In this document: positions 33,913-42,597 of the stretch, in pieces | How the letters are laid out: each line of letters opens with the position of its first letter | How positions within the stretch are numbered: position 1 is the stretch's first letter | NCBI GenBank assembly: GCA_964352475.1 | Contig: CAYGSL010000018.1 | Coordinates: forward strand, 1 to 64,000 | Length of the DNA: 64,000 nt | Direction: 5' to 3' | Source of the DNA: JAUIET01 sp964352475 | GTDB taxonomy: Bacteria > Pseudomonadota > Gammaproteobacteria > Pseudomonadales > JAUIET01 | Notes under the pieces: model-generated | What the model was told of the DNA's origin: nothing | What the model saw: the letters and a program-made list of their open reading frames with translations, nothing else | Databases searched by the model: none | Translations under genes and position numbers: made by a program

Positions 33913-34938
33913 ATGAGCGATTTTTATGAACTGGATGACGCAGGCCAGGCTGAAGCGATGGGTGAGTTAGCATCAGCGGCATTGGCACACTGGGGTTTGC
34001 AGGGCAGTACGCTTAGCCTGATTAAATACCGTGAGAATGCTGTGTTTAAGGTCACTACATCCGAGCAAGAACTTTTTGCGCTGCGAATACACCGCTACGC
34101 CTATCATACAGATGCCGAGCTGCGTTCTGAGTTGCAGTGGATGAGTGCATTGAATGATGAAGGCATACTTGTACCCAGTTTAGTGCCCACTGCCTCCGGT
34201 GAACCTTTTGTTGTGCTGCAAGCCGGTGGCGTGCCCGAGCCCAGACAGATCGATATTTTTGAATGGGTAGATGGTAAGCAGCTGGGCGCGGTAGAAGAGA
34301 GTACGGATAATATCGACGCGCTGATTAGCGCTTATCGCACCATCGGAAATCTGATGGCAAAACTGCATACACAGGCGCTTGAGTGGTTGATGCCGGAAGA
34401 TTTCACTCGACACGCCTGGGACGTGGACGGACTGGTAGGCGAGCAGCCTTTCTGGGGGCCGTTCTGGCAGCTTGAATCGCTTAGCTCCGAACAACGAGCG
34501 CTTTTATTGGAAGCGCGAGACGTGGTTTACCGGGACCTTACTGCTTACCAGGCCGACTCCAAAAATGCAGATCGTTACAGCATGATTCACGCAGACTGCG
34601 TCGCCGAAAATGTGATGGTTGATGGCGAGCAAGTGCGCCTGATCGACTTTGATGATGCCGGTTTCGGTTGGCATTTATTTGATATTGCCACGGTGCTTTA
34701 TTTCGATATCGATGAAGATCACTTTACGGCGGCGCGCGACGCATTAATCGCTGGCTACCAGGAAATCCGCGATCTGCCGCGCTCGCAAATTGATGCCTTA
34801 CCGCTGTTCTATCTTGCCCGCGGATTCACCTATTTGGGTTGGGTGCACACACGTTCAGAAACGCAGACCGCCAAAGAGTTAACACCCATGCTTGTTGAAA
34901 AGGCCTGTAATCGTGCCAGGGAATATATGCAGTGTTAG
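33913..34938 (+). CDS. APH-fold small-molecule kinase (hydroxylysine kinase-like)
   Basis: 341 residues of the aminoglycoside phosphotransferase/choline kinase fold. Visible: 'NAVFKVTTSEQELFALRIHR' (glycine-poor loop and ATP lysine/arginine region), the Brenner motif 'MIHADCVAENVMVDG' with catalytic D, and metal-binding 'LIDFDDAGFGWHLFDIA'. Hydroxylysine kinase and homoserine kinase II belong here. Coupled in sequence to the phospho-lyase-type gene, it probably phosphorylates a hydroxylated amine, such as 5-hydroxylysine or an ethanolamine analogue. Convergent with the DUF2306 gene, eight bases apart. Confidence 0.82.
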   Translation: MSDFYELDDAGQAEAMGELASAALAHWGLQGSTLSLIKYRENAVFKVTTSEQELFALRIHRYAYHTDAELRSELQWMSALNDEGILVPSLVPTASGEPFVVLQAGGVPEPRQIDIFEWVDGKQLGAVEESTDNIDALISAYRTIGNLMAKLHTQALEWLMPEDFTRHAWDVDGLVGEQPFWGPFWQLESLSSEQRALLLEARDVVYRDLTAYQADSKNADRYSMIHADCVAENVMVDGEQVRLIDFDDAGFGWHLFDIATVLYFDIDEDHFTAARDALIAGYQEIRDLPRSQIDALPLFYLARGFTYLGWVHTRSETQTAKELTPMLVEKACNRAREYMQC

Positions 34939-34946
34939 TGGGGTAG

Positions 34947-35648
34947 CTAACGAGCTGCTTCTGCCTTAGCTGGTTTTCGAACAAATTTCGCGGTCGCATA
35001 AAATATTCCTGCGGTACCAATCACCGTTGGTGCCAGCCAGGGAATAGTCACCCAGTTGTCTGTAAAAATTGATTCTGTGAATTGACTGGCACCAAAGGCA
35101 AAGAAGGCGGTGTGCGCGGCTATGCCACCAATGATCATGTCGCGTATATGCCCCCTCAGCCAGTCTGAACTTTCATGTTTTGATCTGATTGTGGCGACCA
35201 TATCGCGCAGCCCCAGCATTCCAAGTCCGCCAAAAGCGATCATCAGATAGGCGACCGTTTCACCACGCAGTGACAAGCCGTAGGCTATCATTGCCAATCC
35301 GCAGGCCAGTAATACACTGTTTAACGCAAGTGCGATGCGCTGGAATTCGAGGCTGGGTTCCTTTTTCTGTTTAAGAACTGCAATGCCCAGCCATAGAGGC
35401 TTAGCGGTAAGCAATGCAAGAAAACCGAGAAAAATTGCCTGAACGATTCGCCCACTGAAAAGGTTTATCACACTCATTAAGGCTGCGCTGATGACGACCA
35501 ACCACATCAGCTTTACGTAGATAGAGCCAATCTTCCTGTGATTCAGGCCGCCTTTTTTGACCAGCACGGGTACCCAGAACAGGATCAGGCTGAGTGAACC
35601 AGCGGTTATATGCACGGCCAGAAATACTTTGAATAAAAGTTCACTCAT
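34947..35648 (-). CDS. DUF2306-type integral membrane protein
   Basis: 233 residues from ATG 35648 with AGGAGA seven bases upstream; the earlier ATG at 35699 has no site. About seven membrane helices. The opening 'VFLAVHITAGSLSLILFWVPVLVKKGG' is broken here for length only; 'NHRKIGSIYVKLMW' and a late 'HIRDMIIGGIAAHTAFFAFG' are typical of the DUF2306 group, in which histidines in helices may bind haem. It follows the LytTR membrane regulator on the same strand by about 150 bases and may be its target. Function unknown. Confidence 0.72.
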   Translation of the reverse strand: MSELLFKVFLAVHITAGSLSLILFWVPVLVKKGGLNHRKIGSIYVKLMWLVVISAALMSVINLFSGRIVQAIFLGFLALLTAKPLWLGIAVLKQKKEPSLEFQRIALALNSVLLACGLAMIAYGLSLRGETVAYLMIAFGGLGMLGLRDMVATIRSKHESSDWLRGHIRDMIIGGIAAHTAFFAFGASQFTESIFTDNWVTIPWLAPTVIGTAGIFYATAKFVRKPAKAEAAR

Positions 35649-35794
35649 TACACGTTCTCCTCGTTCATCTGTGGCTACAAAATTAGCCTGAAAGACCAAA
35701 AAGAAAAACGAACTTGGGACGGATTACACGTTTGTGTGACGAATTGAACTCTGTGGGACGAACCGCAAGGTGATAGTTGCCAGTAATCCGAACG

Positions 35795-36679
35795 CTATTC
35801 GAGAATTTGCTTCAGATCAGCGATGCATGACCTGGATACTGGAATTTCAGCATCACCCACCTCGTGTAAAGTGAGCTTGAGACCTTGCGCGTTGCCTTCA
35901 ACGGTTTGAATGCATGCTGTATTCACCAGAAAAGAGCGATGGCATCGGATTATGCCGCTGTGTTGGCATTGCTCAAGTGTGGCGAACAGGGTTTGGCGTA
36001 TCAAATGTCTATTCAGCTTACCGTTGCTCACGTGGCAAACCGATACGTAGTTTTGCATTGCTTCCACATAGCGCACGGAATGTGAGTCAATCTGCAAGCC
36101 ATCGGAGCTTGGGTCTCCAATGCTCAAGGTTCTGGCTTCAGAACTGATCGGTGCTAAGCCCTTCGTCACCGCTTTGCTGCCAGGCGATGACTCAATTTCT
36201 GAGGCACTGTGCGAGTTCGAATTTGCCGCCCTCAACTGTACGATCAGTCCAAACGCTATGGTGGGAAACAGGCCAACAACAAATGTGTTGAGAAGCATGC
36301 GAGCTAAAGCACCCGGATGAAAGTAGCTCCAGTCATGGCTGACGTTGTAGTAAAAAAAGTTTGCGATAGCAATGCAAATGATTAGCCCTATGACCCTGAC
36401 TATCCATTTCCAAAGCGTCCAGGAATCGATATCTGTCTGTAGCCTTAGCACTTTTTCACAGAATGTGTCGTAGGCTACATTGACGGTAAAGGTCACCAGA
36501 CCATAGGCCAGACTGTGCCAAAATGGCGGAATGCCGGAGCGAGTCATGTCGAAAGGCTGCAGAAAATACAGAAACGCAGCAACAAATAGCGCGGTTGCCG
36601 CGCTATCAACCAATGCCTTTCGCCCGCTATTGCTTTGCGGAAACGGTTGCTTAAGCTGTTGCCAGAAAGAGAATTTCAA
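35795..36679 (-). CDS. Membrane-bound LytTR transcriptional regulator
   Basis: 294 residues, TTG start at 36679, eight bases after the TetR stop; no strong ribosome site is visible, so the start is uncertain. The N-terminal half has four membrane helices (about 25-160). The C-terminal part (about 195-294) is a LytTR DNA-binding domain: 'SHSVRYVEAMQNYVSVCH', 'RQTLFATLEQCQHSGIIRCHRSFLV' type text and 'EIPVSRSCIADLKQIL'. Such one-component regulators sense at the membrane and often control a neighbouring membrane protein, here perhaps the DUF2306 gene. Confidence 0.85.
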   Translation of the reverse strand: MKFSFWQQLKQPFPQSNSGRKALVDSAATALFVAAFLYFLQPFDMTRSGIPPFWHSLAYGLVTFTVNVAYDTFCEKVLRLQTDIDSWTLWKWIVRVIGLIICIAIANFFYYNVSHDWSYFHPGALARMLLNTFVVGLFPTIAFGLIVQLRAANSNSHSASEIESSPGSKAVTKGLAPISSEARTLSIGDPSSDGLQIDSHSVRYVEAMQNYVSVCHVSNGKLNRHLIRQTLFATLEQCQHSGIIRCHRSFLVNTACIQTVEGNAQGLKLTLHEVGDAEIPVSRSCIADLKQILE

Positions 36680-36687
36680 TAGTGTTT

Positions 36688-37311
36688 TTATTCCGCCAAA
36701 GCAATTGCCATTGCACTCTCCAGCGCGGCGTTTAACAGCTGGGCTTTCATGCTATCGGTTTGATTCTTGCCGCCTATCATTAGCATTAAGCCTTCAATCA
36801 TAGCAGCAATCATCATGGATATTTCCACCAATCGCGCATCACACAGTTCGGGCCGCAGAGCGGCGAGGTGCTCGTTGATTTGCTGCACATCAAAAGCATA
36901 AAGATCCCTAAGATACTCGCCCTCAAAATTATCCATAGACCCAATCAGCGCCCAATACTGAATGAAGAACTGGCGCGTTTCTTTCAAGGTAATGTCTTCC
37001 AACTGGTAGCGAAGAACCGCTTTAAATCGTTCAAGTGGGGAATTGATATCGATGTCTGCCAACACCTTCGATTGTGCCTTGCGGTAACGCTGGTCAAGGT
37101 CAATCGACATGGCGTGCACCAGATCTTCACGCTTGGGAAAATAGTACTGGAGGTTCGCCAGACTAACCCCGGCGCTTTCAGCGATATTGCGCATGCTAAA
37201 GCGTGACAGCGGCTCGTTCTCCAGCAAGTCGTGCGCCGTTGCAATGAGCTTTGCGGCCGTTTCGGCTCCTGCGCGGCGAGTGGCTGTTCCTTTTCTGGCG
37301 AGTGACTGCAT
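36688..37311 (-). CDS. TetR family repressor
   Basis: 207 residues from ATG 37311 ('MQSLARKGTATRRAGAET'). Helix-turn-helix: 'FSMRNIAESAGVSLANLQYYFPKREDLVHAM', given in family form F-x-M-R-x-I-A-x-x-A-G-V-x-x-x-x-x-x-Y-Y-F. The ligand domain ends in 'MMIAAMIEGLMLMIGG', typical of BetI-like members. It is divergent from the SnoaL-like lipoprotein gene; the palindrome between them is a candidate operator, so it may control the SnoaL/SpdH/TonB set and itself. Confidence 0.88.
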   Translation of the reverse strand: MQSLARKGTATRRAGAETAAKLIATAHDLLENEPLSRFSMRNIAESAGVSLANLQYYFPKREDLVHAMSIDLDQRYRKAQSKVLADIDINSPLERFKAVLRYQLEDITLKETRQFFIQYWALIGSMDNFEGEYLRDLYAFDVQQINEHLAALRPELCDARLVEISMMIAAMIEGLMLMIGGKNQTDSMKAQLLNAALESAMAIALAE

Positions 37312-37340
37312 GAACACATCTCGGAAATCACAAAAATCGC

Positions 37341-37399
37341 TTGTAACTATAAAGTATGTGATATATTTTGTCGACTGACTAAAAATAGGTCGTTCGACC
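37341..37399 (+). promoter_or_regulatory. Candidate promoter and TetR operator
   Basis: Between the divergent TetR and SnoaL-like genes there is a palindrome GGTCG-TT-CGACC (37388-37399), preceded by a related GTCGAC at 37370-37375. A weak promoter-like pair TTGTAA (37341-37346) and TATATT (37362-37367) lies upstream with a short 15-base spacer. A repressor at the palindrome would block start of the rightward operon. Confidence 0.4.
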
Positions 37400-37438
37400 C
37401 ATAAGGCAGAGCGACCAGATAATCCCAGGAGAAAACTC

Positions 37439-37918
37439 ATGCGAACTCATTGTCTGTTGCTCACTTTGGTCCTGGCGTTGGTGGCTTGCGCTGGTGCTTC
37501 AACCCAGCTTTCCGGTCAATCGGCGGAGAATGAGCTTGCCGCCTTCAAAGCAGCTATTCGCGTTAAGTACGACATGAAAGAAGCCGCGTTTGCGGCGAAT
37601 GATGTTGAGCCAATTCTGACCAGATTCTACTCGGACCGGGCAATATCGACTGGGCCAGATGGAACGACCAAGATTGGACGCGCTGAGTTACGGCCGGTGT
37701 ATGAGGAAGTTATTGGTGGCGAAGTAAGAATCGAGTCTTTTGAAACAGTGCTTAACGGTGATGCCGGCTGGGACTGGGTTAACTTCCATGTAACACCACC
37801 GGCCGAGTCAGGCGAAAATCCTTTCACGTTCAAGATGGTGTTTTTGTGGGAAAAAATCGACGGCGAATGGTGGTCTCACGGTGAGATGTATGTGATTGGC
37901 AAATTTGATAGGGAATAA
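37439..37918 (+). CDS. SnoaL/DUF4440-like lipoprotein
   Basis: 159 residues; lipobox LVAC in 'LVLALVACAGAS' gives a lipid-anchored protein. The mature part 'ELAAFKAAIRVKYDMKEAAFAANDVEPILTRFYSDRA' (here cited as one NTF2-like opening helix region), 'AELRPVYEEVIGGE' and 'FLWEKIDGEWWSHGEMY' fit the NTF2-like superfamily of small enzymes or ligand binders. AGGAGA stands eight bases before the ATG. It is first in a run with the flavoprotein 11 bases downstream. Substrate unknown. Confidence 0.78.
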   Translation: MRTHCLLLTLVLALVACAGASTQLSGQSAENELAAFKAAIRVKYDMKEAAFAANDVEPILTRFYSDRAISTGPDGTTKIGRAELRPVYEEVIGGEVRIESFETVLNGDAGWDWVNFHVTPPAESGENPFTFKMVFLWEKIDGEWWSHGEMYVIGKFDRE

Positions 37919-37929
37919 GGAGCGTAAAC

Positions 37930-39885
37930 ATGGCTAAGCACGAATCGGATAAAACCATAAAGAAGCCCATTAGCCGGCGCGACTTTGTAGGTGGTACGCT
38001 GGTTGGAAGCGGTGCTGCATTGCTGTCAACGGCTGCACCCGGAGCCTCGTCTGCCGTACCTAAACCCAGTAAATTCAAACTTGGCAACACTATGCCATTA
38101 CCGCTCACCGGTCTTGACGAAAAATGGACCGGCCCTGGTGGTGTTGGCGACTATGCAAACGCAAATGGCAATACGCACGCCGAGGTCAACGCGGCGCATA
38201 CGTTTCGCAATGACGATTTCACCAATCGCCTGAAAAGCGCAAAAGACAGTGACGAAGAATATCATTTAGTGGTGGTAGGAGCCGGCTTTGCCGGCTGTAC
38301 GGCAGCGTATACTTATCGCAAGCAGCACCCTGAAGCGCGCATACTTATTCTCGACAACCACGACATGTTTGGTGGCGAAGCCAGGCAAAACGAAGTTGAA
38401 GTAGACGGCTATAAACTGTGGGCGCCGCAGGGCTCAACCGGTGCTGTGTGGCCGCTACCCGCTGCGAAAAAAATTGGTATGTTCTCGCCAATCTGGGATG
38501 AGCTGAAACTGCCTCAGCATTTTGAATGGCAACAGGCCAGCAATTCGGATCTGAAAATTCCGCAGGACAACTACACACCCATGCATCTGGCCTGGGAGAA
38601 AACAGACCTGGGTTGGTACCACGACGGTCATGATATGGCTGTTAACCCGTGGTCAAATCGATTCCGGGATGTGCCGATTGATCAGAAAACCAAAAACGAT
38701 TTCCTGTGGATGGAAACCTATCGCCAACCGCCGGAGAGGGAAGATTGGGATCGTTGGCTGGATACCATGACGTACAAGGAGTTTCTGATCAATGAAATGG
38801 GGCTGGATAATCCACTTATTCATGAGTACCTGAACCCGTTCGGAGCGGCCATGGGTATGGGCATGGGCGGCGATATTATTTCCGCGTTGCAGGCCGCCAA
38901 CTTTCTGCAACCTGGTGTGACAGAATACGCCCGTCAGCTTGATATGGGTGACCCTACTAACGATGTTATATTGGCGCAATGGCCAGGCGGCAATACTGGT
39001 ACCTTCAGGCATATTGTAAAGGAGTTAATCCCTGGAATATTTGGAGCTTCACCCAGTCTGACTGATGTGCTGTCAAATCCGGTTGATAGAGAACTTCTTG
39101 ATAGTCGTCATCAGAAAGTTCGCTTCCGCTTGAACTCTCTTGTGGTTAACGTACAGCATCGCGGCTCGCCAGATTCCGCCAAGGTGGTGGACGTGATTTA
39201 TCACAACGGCGGAGAAATGCATAAAGTCTCTGCCAAGCATGTAATGATGGGTGGGCAGCAACATTTGAACAAGCGTGTTGTTGCAGACCTGCCGGAAACG
39301 CACACTCAGGCCATGGACCAGTTTATGCACGCGCCAATGATGATGGTGAATGTGGCGCTGACCAACTGGAAATTTATGGACAAGCTTGGTGTGGCCTCGG
39401 TGCGTTGGTTTGGCGATGACATGGGCTGGTTCACCACGCTTAGGCGGCAGATGATTCTTGATGGCAAAGAACCCATGCCGCTTGATCCCGCCAAGCCCAC
39501 CATGCTGACCATGTATAACTCGTTCTGTATGCCAGGTTTGCCTATTGATAAGCAAACAGTGGCCGCGCGCATGAAAATGTTTTCGCTCAGTTACGCTGAC
39601 ATTGAAAAACACATTAAGCGGCAATTTACCAAGATGTTTTCTGCAGGTGGTTTTGACGCGGAGCGTGACATTGCCGGCATCATTGTCAATCGCCAGGGTC
39701 ATGCCTACGCAGCGACGCCGCCGGGCTTTTTCTTTGGCAAAGATGGCATGCCGGCGCCCAGTGACGTTATTCGAGATAGGCATGGCAGAATTGCATTTGC
39801 TCATGCCGAATTGATGGGCATGCAGATGTGGGAGGGCGCTGTTCATGAAGGTGAGCGAGCGGGCCAGCAATTGTCCGAACAGTGA
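37930..39885 (+). CDS. FAD-dependent oxidoreductase, SpdH (spermidine dehydrogenase)-like, Tat-exported
   Basis: 651 residues. Twin-arginine signal 'KKPISRRDFVGGTLVG' (residues 11-26). FAD-binding Rossmann motif GAGFAG at 117-122 with the acidic end 'ILDNHDMFGGEARQNE'. C-terminal 'DRHGRIAFAHAELMGMQMW' and 'AVHEGERAGQQL' close the flavin site. The overall layout resembles proteins annotated as spermidine dehydrogenase (SpdH) in Pseudomonas, but the polyamine specificity cannot be assumed. The gene lies between a SnoaL-like lipoprotein and a TonB receptor, which hints at periplasmic oxidation of an imported compound. Confidence 0.8.
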   Translation: MAKHESDKTIKKPISRRDFVGGTLVGSGAALLSTAAPGASSAVPKPSKFKLGNTMPLPLTGLDEKWTGPGGVGDYANANGNTHAEVNAAHTFRNDDFTNRLKSAKDSDEEYHLVVVGAGFAGCTAAYTYRKQHPEARILILDNHDMFGGEARQNEVEVDGYKLWAPQGSTGAVWPLPAAKKIGMFSPIWDELKLPQHFEWQQASNSDLKIPQDNYTPMHLAWEKTDLGWYHDGHDMAVNPWSNRFRDVPIDQKTKNDFLWMETYRQPPEREDWDRWLDTMTYKEFLINEMGLDNPLIHEYLNPFGAAMGMGMGGDIISALQAANFLQPGVTEYARQLDMGDPTNDVILAQWPGGNTGTFRHIVKELIPGIFGASPSLTDVLSNPVDRELLDSRHQKVRFRLNSLVVNVQHRGSPDSAKVVDVIYHNGGEMHKVSAKHVMMGGQQHLNKRVVADLPETHTQAMDQFMHAPMMMVNVALTNWKFMDKLGVASVRWFGDDMGWFTTLRRQMILDGKEPMPLDPAKPTMLTMYNSFCMPGLPIDKQTVAARMKMFSLSYADIEKHIKRQFTKMFSAGGFDAERDIAGIIVNRQGHAYAATPPGFFFGKDGMPAPSDVIRDRHGRIAFAHAELMGMQMWEGAVHEGERAGQQLSEQ

Positions 39886-40077
39886 AATTAGCTTCTCTCT
39901 CGGACAACCAGCTATGCACGTGGCACCAAGCCGGGAGGCGCATATTATTGGTAACTTGCTTAAAGTTGGGGGAGTCGTGCAGAATCAGCAGTGTTGCTGC
40001 CAGGAAATGTGCTTTGCTGCGGCTTGTCTGATCAAATAAACAACAATCAAAGTCTAGTTGAACACCGAGGACATACT

Positions 40078-42558
40078 ATGAATATCAGCAATCGAAAAAG
40101 TGGTCTTTTTCGGGCCGGGAAATTAGCGGCGGCCGTAGCAGCGACCAGCATAGGAATGAGCGTGCATGCGTCTGTTTTAGAGGAAATAGTCGTTACAGCC
40201 CAAAAGCGTGAGCAGAACCTGCAAGACGTTGGTATTTCAGTAACGGCTTTCTCAGGCGATCAGATGAAAGCGCTGGGTGTGACCAATACAACCGAAATTA
40301 CCGAACAGATTGCTGGTCTGCAAATGACCAGCTTTTCGCCTAACCTGGTGACCTTCAATATTCGAGGTGTATCCCAGAACAACTTCACCGATAACAACGA
40401 AGCGCCGGTTGCCGTATATATCGATGACTCGTATGTGGCGAGCATGAACGCAATCAGTGGTCAGTTGTTTGACATAGAGCGAGTTGAAGTATTGCGTGGT
40501 CCGCAGGGCACATTGTTTGGCAGAAACGCCACGGGTGGTGTTATCCATTACGTGACCAACAGCGCAGATGATGAAGAGTTTAATGGCTATGTTGAAGGTA
40601 CGTATTCTGACTTCAATAAGTACAGTATTGAAGCTGCGATTGGTGGCTCCTTCTCAGACAGTGCGCGCTACCGGTTTGCGGTTCGTACAGAAGAGTCTGA
40701 CGGCTATATAGAATCTGCAACGTATCCTCAAGCATTAACCGATGTACCTGTAGGTGCACTACCACCTGCTAGTGGTCAGGACCTTGGGGGGTCGGATGGC
40801 TTTGCAATACGTGGTGCGTTCCAGTTTGATTTATCGGATGCCGTTACCTTTGAGTTAATGCTCAAATACTCAGAAGACAGCGATGTACCGACAGGTGGCT
40901 ATAGCTTTTTACCTTATGGCAGCGGCGCGCCTAGCGATCCTGCCGATCCAAATGCTTACGTACCGCCTGAGTTCACCAGCTTTGTTACCGATGTGATTGG
41001 TGCGCCGGCGGGCGCAACATCAGCGATCTTTTTCTGCAATGATCAAATCAATTGCTTTGCGCCGGTTGATACAGCAGGTCGAACAACATTTACTGGCGAT
41101 TCTCCTGAACCGTTTAAACACTATTCGGATTACGCTGGTTTTATGGATCGCGACACCACCAATGTCACTGCACGATTTGATTGGGAGATGAATGACGGGC
41201 TTAGCCTGGTATCAATCACCAATTACTCAGCAACCGATAAGTTCTACACAGAAGACGGGGACGGAATTCCCCCACCCATTATTGAGTTCACCACCGTTGC
41301 AGACTTTGAGCAAATTTCCCAAGAGATTCGACTGTCATCTGAGAAAGATCGCATTCGCTGGACCGCAGGTTTGTATTTCCTCGATATGGAGACCGATGCA
41401 GACGTGACCACGGCGGGTGCACCGGTTGGCGGTGAGGCAGCCGCGCTAGGGTTTTTTGATATGGCGGGCAACAATCTTGCCGTCAACGCTCGGGTTGATC
41501 AGGACTATCTGTTGGAGTCAAGCAACTGGTCTGTGTTTGGTCAATTCGAATACGACCTGACGGATGCTATGACCTTGATCGCCGGGTATCGTTACTCGCA
41601 AGATGATAAGGACCTGGATTTTAGGACCACGTTCCGGGCGGATGCCTTGATCACTGACGTGGCTACCATGGCAAACGACGGTACGCCGGTTGCTGTAGAA
41701 ACACTTAACCTGGGACAAGCAGTGGCCGCCGCCGGCGGTGATCCTCAGAATCAGGTGGACTACGGTGACTACGCGGCCCGCCTGCAAATCGATTATAGAG
41801 CCAACGACAACACCTTGTTCTTTGCTTCTTATAATCGAGGGATCAAGGGCGGTAACTTCGCACCTTCGGCAAACGTTACGCTAGCGCAAATTCGTCATGA
41901 AGAAGAGGTTCTTGACGCGTTTGAACTTGGTGTTAAAGCTGACTTTATGGATGGCCGTGCTCGATTGAATGCTACAGCTTTCTACTACGACTACGACGAC
42001 TATCAAGCATTCACGTTCTCTGGCGGTACACCCAGTGTGAGCAACGCGCAGGCCGAAAACTCCGGCGCAGAAGTGGAGCTGACCTTGTTGCCTACCGAGA
42101 ACTGGGACATCATTCTAGGTGTGTCTTTGCAAGATTCCAGCGTGGACAATGTTGAAACACCTCAACTGCAAGGTACACCTGTAGGATTTGCTGTTGACTG
42201 GCCGGTGGATTTCCTAAATGGAATGGAGTTGCCGAACACACCGGATATTAGTTTCAACTACCTGGTGCGTTACAACTTCGACATTGGCAACAGTAACCTG
42301 GCGTTCCAGGTTGATGGAAGTTATTACGGCGACCAGTATCTGGAAGTCACCAACGGTGGTGCTGCTTTCCAGGAAGCATATAACGTAACGAACGCGAGTA
42401 TCGCCTGGTCGACCGAGCAGGTATACGTACGTGCGTGGGTTAAGAATGTTGGCGATGAAGAGTACAAGCAATACGCTCTTGACCTGGGAATACTCGGCGG
42501 CACCGCTGTTTATGGACCACCACAGTGGTGGGGAGTCACAGCCGGCTACAACTTCTAG
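40078..42558 (+). CDS. TonB-dependent outer membrane receptor
   Basis: 826 residues from ATG 40078 (CGAGGA upstream); the longer ORF start at 39991 is not supported. Signal peptide to about 'GMSVHA', TonB-box region 'EEIVVTAQKREQ', plug with 'ITEQIAGLQMTSFSPN', 'VAVYIDDSYVAS', 'VEVLRGPQGTLFGRNATGG', and a barrel ending in 'WWGVTAGYNF'. It belongs to the same TAQKRE receptor group as the gene at 15813-18257. Neighbouring flavoprotein, sulfatase and PhyH-like genes suggest import of a sulfated or hydrophobic organic compound such as a steroid-like or polyketide-like molecule; this is inference. Confidence 0.93.
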   Translation: MNISNRKSGLFRAGKLAAAVAATSIGMSVHASVLEEIVVTAQKREQNLQDVGISVTAFSGDQMKALGVTNTTEITEQIAGLQMTSFSPNLVTFNIRGVSQNNFTDNNEAPVAVYIDDSYVASMNAISGQLFDIERVEVLRGPQGTLFGRNATGGVIHYVTNSADDEEFNGYVEGTYSDFNKYSIEAAIGGSFSDSARYRFAVRTEESDGYIESATYPQALTDVPVGALPPASGQDLGGSDGFAIRGAFQFDLSDAVTFELMLKYSEDSDVPTGGYSFLPYGSGAPSDPADPNAYVPPEFTSFVTDVIGAPAGATSAIFFCNDQINCFAPVDTAGRTTFTGDSPEPFKHYSDYAGFMDRDTTNVTARFDWEMNDGLSLVSITNYSATDKFYTEDGDGIPPPIIEFTTVADFEQISQEIRLSSEKDRIRWTAGLYFLDMETDADVTTAGAPVGGEAAALGFFDMAGNNLAVNARVDQDYLLESSNWSVFGQFEYDLTDAMTLIAGYRYSQDDKDLDFRTTFRADALITDVATMANDGTPVAVETLNLGQAVAAAGGDPQNQVDYGDYAARLQIDYRANDNTLFFASYNRGIKGGNFAPSANVTLAQIRHEEEVLDAFELGVKADFMDGRARLNATAFYYDYDDYQAFTFSGGTPSVSNAQAENSGAEVELTLLPTENWDIILGVSLQDSSVDNVETPQLQGTPVGFAVDWPVDFLNGMELPNTPDISFNYLVRYNFDIGNSNLAFQVDGSYYGDQYLEVTNGGAAFQEAYNVTNASIAWSTEQVYVRAWVKNVGDEEYKQYALDLGILGGTAVYGPPQWWGVTAGYNF

Positions 42559-42597
42559 TTAAGAAGTTGAAAGCGACGTTAAACCTTTCCTCGACCT

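Noticed and set aside
39073..39870. 265-residue ORF on the minus strand
   Set aside because: Antisense to the SpdH-like gene; histidine-rich shadow text without family features.
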